Origin: Cydia pomonella
Taxonomy: Eukaryota; Arthropoda; Insecta; Lepidoptera; Tortricidae
Assembly (NCBI RefSeq): GCF_033807575.1
Contig: NC_084704.1
Span: forward strand, 24,839,968 to 24,903,967
Reading direction: 5' to 3'
Length of the DNA: 64,000 bases
In this document: piece by piece, positions 23,201 through 33,200 of the stretch
Position numbering within the stretch: position 1 is the first letter of the stretch
How the letters are laid out: each line of letters starts with the position of its first letter
The notes under the pieces: model-generated
Databases searched by the model: none
What the model saw: the letters and a program-made list of their open reading frames with translations, nothing else
What the model was told of the DNA's origin: nothing
Made by a program: the position numbers and the translations under genes

Positions 23201-26200
23201 GGGCTTATATTTGTAAGGAGTCCATATAAAAAATAAGTCCTTTTGAAAAGACACTCCTCATTTATGTTATGCCATGCCGTCGCTACATTTCTGACTTCGT
23301 TGTTAACGTAAAATTATCTTGATTGAAATATACTATAGTGGAGATATGCACGTTGAACTGTAAATCTTTCGGTGTACCAAATTAACGAAATCGCATGTAT
23401 ATCCGCAGAAAAAAGTAGGTATTTAATACCGCGGTGGACACACTTTTGTTATTTAACAAGATATTTAATTTTAAAGTAAATACCTAAACTGACCGTCGGA
23501 CATATTGACACGTTTTTAAGTGTGTCGCTGTTGGTATTCTCGTCAAAACTCGTTTGATTTACTCATAAGAGGACCGGAACGAATTATGTTTTTATTGTTA
23601 CATCTTTTTCCGTGTGAGCCATTAATTACATTTTGTATTTAAAATTTTGTCTTTTAAAATCACTAAGTACTTATGTAAGGTGCAATATTTTGTTGCTGAA
23701 TGTTGTCACTTTCATTTATCTAAATAAATATTATGTTTTATATTTAATACAAACATAATATATATACAACATGCACAAATATCTTGATATAGATATATTA
23801 TATACTTGAAATTAAATTGCGCGGGAATTTAAAACACGGACGGAAGATTTTATTTTGTGGACGCAACACGGAAACGAAATACAGGTAAGGTGTACTGGGA
23901 TTATTCGTGACTGGACTTGTAACGTATGCGAAGTGAATGAAATATGCAAAAAATTATTATTATCGTATTAAATAAAAACAACATGGTTATTTTCTATAAA
24001 TATTCATGTTTTTTATAACGTATTTAACAATGTTAAATGTAAGATAAAGTTTACTCCAATGCGAGATATTTAACGGCAGTTATGATGATTTAAAGGCATC
24101 TGTGTCGAAAACACAAATGTTGGCATTTTTTTAGTTACAATTTTATCTTCCTTAGAAAAACTTTTTTAGGAAACTTCGTATGCTCGACGTATTTCACATT
24201 CTCGTTGGTGTCGTCGGTCACCATTGGTGTTCTCAAAATAATAGTTACCTTGCCATGAATTTCTATTTTAGTGACATATGATTAGCCCCCCATAAATCCC
24301 ATAATGCAAAAACAGCTGTTTTTTTTTAATTTTGACCAAATGACGTATCCGCATTTTCAGAGCATTTTTTATTGTTTTCGGAGACGGTAGGCTTAACTTT
24401 TCTTAAACGTTTGCAGATGCCCATACCATTAAGATATTTTTAAACAGTTTTACTACAACATTTTAATGTTCTCGTGAGTTCTCTGTAAGATTTTGTGACT
24501 CACCCAGGCCTTTCTTTTTTTTAACGATCTCTCCCAGAATACTAGCTAATGCTGGAATGTTTCCCGGAACCAGATTTTCTAGCGGACGCAAAAATATTAA
24601 AAACAGACCTTCAGCTCTAACCAGTTTCCACAAAATGTTCCACTTTCTTCGCTTACGGCCACAGGAAAATAGTACTGGAGAAATTACATACAGTTTCGCG
24701 ACGGTGTTCTTCTAAATTGACCATAATTTCAAGAGAAAGAATGCAATGCTCATGAAACTTACCGGATTAATTGACATACATATAGACTTTAAATTGGCAG
24801 TTAGATATAATTTCAGTTTGTTTTATTTTTTTTATTTTTTACATGTTCCAAACTTTGTGCAGATTTCACTCCGCATACGTTACTTAGTCACACGTTATGA
24901 TTTTTTCCATATACGTTATTGCTTAATAGGATACATTGGTCAACGTTTCGTTAAACAGTGTCAATGCATTGAGAAAACACTTGTGTTTACAAATACAACT
25001 GGGTATTTTCTGTTTTAACTAAGGACATTCCGAAAAATAGTTATGTTTCTTGTTATGTCTTAAGATGCACATAGGGACTAAAGTGAACCTTTGAAATTTG
25101 ATGACACAGGACCTAGCTCAGATTCACACATATCCTATTAGCGAATGAATCGAACGGCAGCAGGTCAGATAAGCAATTCATCTAGTCGAGACTATTAATG
25201 CCAGAAGAGAATCAGGGTAGGTTGATTTAGATTTTCTAAATTTCGGAGTTAACCCTCTTTACTGAATAATCCCAATGCATCTAAACCTTTCACCTAAATT
25301 ATATAATGTCATTTTTGTAATAAATAAATTCGAGTCGAATTTTTAAACTGAATACATATAACACATAATTTCATTTAAAATGCATAAAAAAATTGCATAG
25401 GTACAATACTGAAAATTGGAATGTTACCGTATTTTTTAAATTTAGAATAAAATCATAGTTTATCCTAATCGGAATGTCAAACATTTGATATGATATTCAT
25501 ACCCTCGTAAAACACAGATACAGGAAATGTGTCACTTGATAATATAATATAAGTAAAGCGGAATTCCTACACAATTACACATTTGTCGTTTTATGTAATG
25601 TAGCTTGACAATATGTCAAAAGTTCCATCACTGATTGAGATTCTAATAGGGCAGAGAGAGCAGAAAACGTAAGTACATCAATCGAACACTGAATATGCTT
25701 CAAAAATGTCAAATTATTTCAGTCTCGCAAAAAGAACGCGCATTATTGAGCGACATTTGAATATAAAAGTCTGAACGTCATTTGACGATAGGCATTAGGT
25801 ACTATCAATAGCAATGAACACTCGCCCATGCCAATAGTGAGTAATGTCATATATCAAATCAGATCAGATATTTAGTTCGAATGCCACTCCGTAGCTTTTA
25901 AATATATCCAACAGCAAATAATTATAATTGCGGTTCTTACTAAGTACTTGAAATAAATTTACATTAGGCCCATTCTTATGTAACGTATGAAATGCCCTTT
26001 ATATAATATAGGGAACTACTACCAACTATTTAGTCACGGTTACAGAGTATTATAAGAACATTAAATTCAACAATGCAGTATTGTATAACAAACGCTAATA
26101 CATGTATTTGATATAGGTATTTAGGAATATGAAAATGATAAAATATGGGAAGGATTCAAGTTTAGAATCATAAAACTTACTCTAGAAATAGCATAATAGA

Positions 26201-27268
26201 GTCGGGTAGGTGACTGTCGAAACACATGTTACAGTTGATTCTAATCAATACGAGATGTTTACCAGCTGTCCAGACGGCTAATTATGCACAGCTACCATCT
26301 CTCCGTTCTAAACAAAATTACTATTCCAATCGAATCCTAAGATATTTTGGTTCAACCAGTTAAATATAGAGATAGCAAACATCTTATTTCAAAACAAGTA
26401 CCCTGCCCGACATTCATACCTATATTTAAATACAAACAACTATCAAGAAGATTCGAAATTACAAAAGAATATCTCAACATGTAAACCATATTTATAACTG
26501 TAAATATTTTGTCATTTTATATCAATTATTTCTAATCAATTTTGCAACAGACCTTATTATTAGAAGTGATTATCACCATACCTAAGCAATAGTTATTAAT
26601 CAGTATCTTTAAAGAGAACATCATTTTATTTTTAACTACTTTTTGTTAACTAGTAAGTATTAGATTCGAGGAAGTTGTCAAACCATTAATTTTGGCAGTT
26701 AAAATTCAATTAAGTATATTTTAATAAAACATTCAGATTTTCCCATCAAATTGATCAATAATAAAGTTCAGAAAAAAATCCTGTTGTTACTATAAAAAGC
26801 GAAAACGAGAGATCAAGTGTTACATAAAGAAAGGCATTGTTTCAGATCAGTTTCAAAATTATTAATGTAATATTAATTTACTATAAGATTTTTATGTCTG
26901 TAATATTTTCAAGCAGATAAAGATATAATGACTAGCCGAAATATGTATTAATAACAGTTCGTTGATTATTATTAATATGCTAAACAAGCTATCCGTTCCA
27001 GTATTAAGACAACCAGTCGAATGTATGTACTTGTAAATCTGTAAGTAACGTTATAAACGTAGCGATGACACAGATCTTTCGGCGTGTCTGCCGCCAACTG
27101 GTTTGACAATGAATTTCAATTAATGTAACAGGCTTATCAATTGTAATAAGCATGATGGAGTTACTCGGCGTTGGTTATCACCAACCCAATTAAGTAAATA
27201 AAAATGAAATAAATCTTAAGTACCTTTGTCAGTAAGGAAAGTGATTTGCCGTGTCATGGGGAGGGCAG
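20225..27268. other. ORF-poor AT-rich interval between Slh and CaMKI stop codons; possible long CaMKI 3'UTR
   Basis: There is no convincing coding exon on either strand and few recognisable repeats, unlike the introns nearby. Its left edge abuts the Slh poly(A) signal. Minus-strand AATAAA signals occur at several places, for example 26630-26625 and 20338-20333. If the distal one is used, CaMKI would have a roughly 7 kb 3'UTR meeting Slh tail to tail. This is inference. A clear hairpin lies at 23181-23260. Confidence 0.35.
23181..23260. repeat. 80-nt hairpin, arms of about 28 bp
   Basis: The left arm TGAGGAGTGTCTTTTCAAAA pairs with the right arm TTTTGAAAAGACACTCCTCA. Pairing continues inward through GGGCTTAT/ATAAGTCC with one mismatch, leaving a loop of roughly 20 nt. 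It could be a MITE remnant or a miRNA-like foldback. Confidence 0.75.
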
Positions 27269-30200
27269 CTATTGTTTGAGCTGAGCACTTGAGTTCGTGC
27301 TACGACTGGAGCCGCTGCTACTGAGCGCCATTTTCTGCATTTGCCGAATCACTGTTGTTGCATGGTATGCTTGTTTCCAGCGGGACTTGGCAAAGTTCTT
27401 CTTAAGCTGTTCAGATACAGTGCCATGGATGTTCTTGCTGCTAGCTTCATTACCAGAAATCCATGGATGAGCCAATGCCTGCCTGTAAAGGAAATATATA
27501 ACAAATCAAATAACTGATTAATTAATTAATTGAGTAACTGCTTCAGTACTTTGCTCATTTATTTTGTCAATTTTCATTGTTATCATGAAACCACAAAACC
27601 AAATTATTGCAATAGGTACAGACATTTTATAAATATAAACATAACTTGATTCACTGACCTCACAGGACACGAAACTATGAAATTAAATCATAATATTTTT
27701 ACCAACAACTACGTCATACCTACTAACTTCTTCTTCTTTTAAAATATGGCTTCCATCAAATCTATGATGATTTTGCCAATGTCAAGTTATGTTGTAAGTT
27801 TTAAGTGTGCTCGTAGAGCATGACGTTGTTCGGTAGTTGCTTTTAGTAAAGAGATAGCTGGACTTTACTAAAAGCCACGATGGATTGCCGGGTGTTGATT
27901 AAAATATGGTTAAACGCGTTTCAAGATTAGTTTTTCATTAGCTGCACACTTCTACGATAGTTCACTGCATAATAAGCTATCAATATTACACTTTAAACTA
28001 CATGAATGAGCAAAACACAAAAAAATATTCTAGAGACGTGTTCACCATCTTGAATCTCAACGACAACCCCACCTACTAACTTAAACATGCAGTTAAAGAG
28101 ACTCATATGAAATGATTTGTTATAACAGATTACTGTCAACCAACTGACAAACAAAGGATTTTTATAGGCTTACATATTTATGTCATAAATCATCATTAGT
28201 ATGTTTTTCTATTAATTTTAGTATTTTTAGGGTCTCGTAGCTCTAAAGGAAAGACCAGCCACCTGCATGTTGGTCCACGGGGCCATGCTCAGTGTAGACA
28301 AAGAGTATTTGAAATAAAGGGGTATTGTCAAATAAAACTTTGTAGCGACGTACATTTACTGCCATTTTTCGACACATAATTAAAAGGGGAGACTTTTTGC
28401 GATAACTCAAAAACGGCTTAATTGATCATGTGTTTTTATTTAAGGGGAGCCTGCGTTGTTAAATGTGTCTTTACTCGAGCGTCGGAGAAAGATTAGATGA
28501 TAGGAAGAAAAAAGGCTATATAATGTTTCTTTTTTAGCGAGCCGGAACTGGCCGTAGGCGCCTACAAATTAAGTTTAAAAAATGTAAAAAAAAACTATCA
28601 CTAAAACCAAAGAGCATATAATCACTACGTTACTAAAACTGTCAGATATTGGTAGTGTCACTCGCGGAACACATCTTTGATAACAGGTGTGTTTGTATTT
28701 CTTTGCGGATTATCGGATACTCCACCGAACACTGTCTATGACCGTAATATGGATTCATATACTAGCCGTGTTTTATCCAACCTGGACATTGGCAGAATCA
28801 TCAACACCTTGATGGAGCCATAACACGAAAAATTGATTGATTGGGTGTGTTAATCTGCCGCTTAATTTACATGGGCAGGGTGGTCATACGGAAGGGTAGA
28901 ATATTAGGAAAAAAATGTACTCGAGCGCGTCAGATGAGTGTTGTGTTCCTGCCGGTGAGTAAGGTTGCCAGAGCTCAACGAGGGGGGTGGGGTTAGGGTC
29001 GGCAACGCGCATGTAACGCCTCTAGAGTTGCAGGTGTACATAGGCTACGGAGACTGCTTACCATCCGTCAGGCCGTATGCTTGTTTGCCACCGACGTAGT
29101 ATAAAAAAAAAAAAGATATTCAAAACGTATGTTAAGTGAACCCTACAAAAGTGTATATTTTAATAATCTGACGGACTAAATGGTAGGATGACGAAGTTGC
29201 AAAAATAAAACTGCCATCTTGAAATATTCGAGCTAGTCCGAAAGTGAAAGTTAGCAAAAAAGTAAAAGGGAAAAAGAGCTAGGCGCACTAAACTTCATAA
29301 TAGTATTTTATGCATCAGTTGTATAAGAAGGGTCAAAAAAGGCGAGTGGCGTGAGTTACAATGTGAGCCGGAGCCGAAGGCGTAGGCGAACATTGTAAAG
29401 GAATACGCCACGAGAATTTTTTGACCTACTTATACAACGTTGCATACAATATTTTTCCTACGAGTCAACAAAAATAAATCTTAATTTAGGTAAACAAATT
29501 ACAGCAAAAGTATATAGCCAAGACGCGCGAGCATACCTTGTTACGCGGCCGGCCCGCCCCGGGCCGCGGCCGGCCGGTCGGCGACACCTCCTCGTAACTT
29601 ATGAGGCCTACTTGCTACTTGCTAAATTAATTTTTTGGACAGTTTTTTCTCAATTTTGGCCACCGTAGCCTACGGAGACTAACAAGCAACGCTAAGCGGT
29701 CTTCGTAGTCTATGGGTGTTGCTATATTACGGGTGTCACATGCGTGTTTCTGACTTATGAAGTAATTATTTTTACTATGCAACCAAATGAATATTTTGTA
29801 AGTTGGCATCAATGGACTTAGTTTAAAACCGTATTCGTTTTGGTTTTGTTAGGTTGGTAGCCATTAATCGCAGTAACGTTATAACGTATAAAAGCACAAG
29901 AGCTTTTATGAGGAATAGACAATATAGACTATTCTTGAAATCTTTTATGTATGTTCTTATATTCGTGTTAATGAATGCATAAATGACAGATAACAGTAGA
30001 GGAGTAGGAAAACGATTTTTGACATTTGGTCGCGCTATATTGTTACCCCTGCCACGCGCTTACGGATCGCTAAAATCGTCTGACCCGCTCTAGTATTTTC
30101 AAATATATTTTCTTATAATTTTAAATTATTTAAGAAATTGATGATAACTGACCTAAAATTAGGAAAACAAAACACAAAATTGTTATTCAAATAAAAATAA

Positions 30201-33200
30201 AAATAAATAAATAAAAATAAAAAATCAGTGTTAAATAATATTATTGGTAGGTAAAAATGTTTATGTTATAAAAATTGTTAATTTCATTATTTAATTTTTC
30301 CTTAAAAATAATATTATTATTATACTCTTTATTATTATTATTATTTGTAAAGCAGGCAGGCAGTTGAAAAAACTGATAATGCCTGTATCCAGAGTCATCA
30401 ATAAAGTTTTCAGTGTTGAGTAGAATTTGCATTGTGCACATCTAATTTATTCTTAAACTCATTGACACTTTGGGCCGATATTATATCCTCTGGGAGTTTG
30501 TTCCAAGTTTTGACCACTCTGTTGCTAAAGAAGTGTCTATGAGGATTGTTGTAGGACCTGTGAGACACCAGCTTATACTGATGACCTGTCAGACGGTTGT
30601 TGTTATTGCGCTCTAGCATTTTATGAAAATCTTTGAGGTCATAGTGTTGGGTTAGTATTTTGTATGTCTCAATTAGGTCTCCACGTTTTCTGCGCTCTTT
30701 CAAGGTTGTGAGCTTCAGGAAGTGCAGTCTTTCTTCATAGGGCATATTATTATATTACTCTCTTTATTCATTCAATATCTTAGGTTAGGATTTTTTATAA
30801 TATGGATATAAAAGTAAAATATAAAAACACTTACAAAACAATACAAAAGATATAAACACATTATAAAAAACCTAACCTAGGGTGCCGCCAGCAGCGGGGC
30901 AGGGCCCAAGCTGCCGGTGGTCAGGGCCGCAGAGAGAGGAACCGACGTACTATACGCGCCGTGTCCAAAATTACTGCCTTCTGCATCTGACCCTTGATCC
31001 AGCCACCTAGCGAGAGTCTCTCTAGGTGTTGGTCGAGACTCTTCACTATGAGACCGTTCGCTGACACGACTATCGGGACAATGATCGTCGAATCAACATC
31101 CCACATGGCGGTTATCTCGTGAGCCAAGTCTAGGTACTTACTGGACTTGTCCTTCTCGGCTTTCACGAGATTCTCATCATGGGGGATGGTGATGTCGACG
31201 AGCACGACCCGGCGTTGCGATCGATCTATTATCACGATGTCAGGCTTATTGGCTACAATAGTCCTGTCAGTAATAATAGATCGATCCCAATAGAGCGTGG
31301 CACGACCATTTTCGAGAACTGGCGCAGGTGAGTACTTGTAGTACGGTACTTCGCGGTCCACAAGGCCGTATAGAAGAGCAAGTTGCTGGTAAATAATCCT
31401 GGCTACGAGATTATGTCTGTGCAAGTACTCGCCGTTAGCAAGATGAGAACAACCGGAAATGATATACCTGAGCAGGGATCGGAAACCGGTATTTTTTGTA
31501 TGGGAACGAAAACGGTATTTTTTCGTTCTTTGTTAATTATTTCATTTCTAATTGGGCAATCTAATAATACGAAGTCGTTATCAAAAACCACAACCGAGTC
31601 CTATATTTGGAGTATAAAATAAACCGAAATATATGTTTATTTCAAAGTTTTTCCAAAAAACCGGTTCCGATCCCTGTACCTGAGTGACTCTCCGGGACGG
31701 CGGCATGCCCGACAAATGTCGACCGTACCGTCCTTCAGGATATATTTCCGATAGTTGTTCGTCATCATCACTTCGTCCGCAATTGCACAGGCAAAACCTT
31801 CGGTTTCTCCGAAGAGGTCCCCGAATCGTAACCAGTTCACCGACGCGAGCAGGTCCACGTCGGGTCCCGTGAGGGCCTTGTAGAACCGCCCGTGTAGCAC
31901 CTTACTCTCCCATGCCGCCTTGCGATCCGCAGTACTTAGTACCACAGGTTTGCGCCAGTTCTCGTTTACCAAGGAGAGCGGCGTGAGGTTCCTTATTATA
32001 TTATATTATTATTTATTTATTGTTTAATACACTGGCAGCTGAAAGCTGATGCGTGTATATCACTGCACTTGTTTTTTTTTGTACGATTAATGTTCATTTT
32101 GGTAATTTGAAATGTTTGTCAAGTTTGTTTTTAAAACTATTCACTGAAGGAGCATTTATTACTGTTTGTGGTAGTTTATTCCACTCGCGCACGACGCAGT
32201 GCGATAGAAAGTGCTTTCTAGGATTGCTTGTGCTGGGAACGCGAGTAATTCTTAAGCTGTGGCCTCTTAGACGATGATTCTTGCTCATAACAAACAGGTC
32301 CTTTAGTTCAGGTAAATCGTAATAATCATGTATGATCTTGAAAGTTTCAACGAGGTCATCATGCTGTCTTCTTCGCTTCAGGGTTGTCAAACCAAGACTG
32401 GCAATCCTTTGGTCGTATGGTTTGTTATGTAGTCCATATACCATCTTGGTTGCCCTGCGTTGCACCTTTTCAAGTAAAGTGATATCCTTCTGAAAATATG
32501 GACTCCAAATTTGGTAAGCATATTCAAGAATAGGCCTTATGTACGTCTTATATAGTTTTAGGAACAATGCTTTATCAATTGTCTTAAAGGTCTTTCGTAT
32601 AAGGTATACTAGTGAGTTGGCTCTTTTTGTTATTTCCAGAATGTGTATATCCCACTTCAGGTTGCTTGTTATAGTGACTCCGAGGTCCCTTTGTGAATTT
32701 ACTACTTCTAGGACTTGTGTACCCATAGTATAGGAAGCTGAGGGTTTATGGGCCCAGTATTAAGAATGGTACATTTATCCGAATTAAGTAACATGAGCCA
32801 GTCCTGTGTCCACCCTCTAACTCGATCTAGGTCTTTCTGTATGATGTTATGCGAGATGAGAGGGTTCCCCATTATTTTCATGTCATCAGCAAAAAGTGAC
32901 AGTCTAGATTTAACAATGGACTTAAGGTCAGTGACAAAAATTTCAAAAAGGATTAGGCCGAGAACAGATCCTTGCGGGACACCACTTAGAACCTCGATAG
33001 GTTCAGACAGGTCCTCTCCTACTCTGATTCTCATTTTTCTTACACTTAGGAAGTCTTGAATCCAGTTCAGAAGAGGTCCACGAATCCCGTAATGCTCCAG
33101 CTTACTAATGAGCCTTTTTATAGGTACCCGGTCGAATTCCAGTTCTTAGTCCAATAGTCGAGACAAGTCAATAGATTAGTGATTGTTATAGACCGTCTAG

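Noticed and set aside
27839..27883. Small inverted repeat GCTTTTAGTAAAG/CTTTACTAAAAGC
   Set aside because: The 13-bp arms are too short to separate from background in AT-rich DNA.
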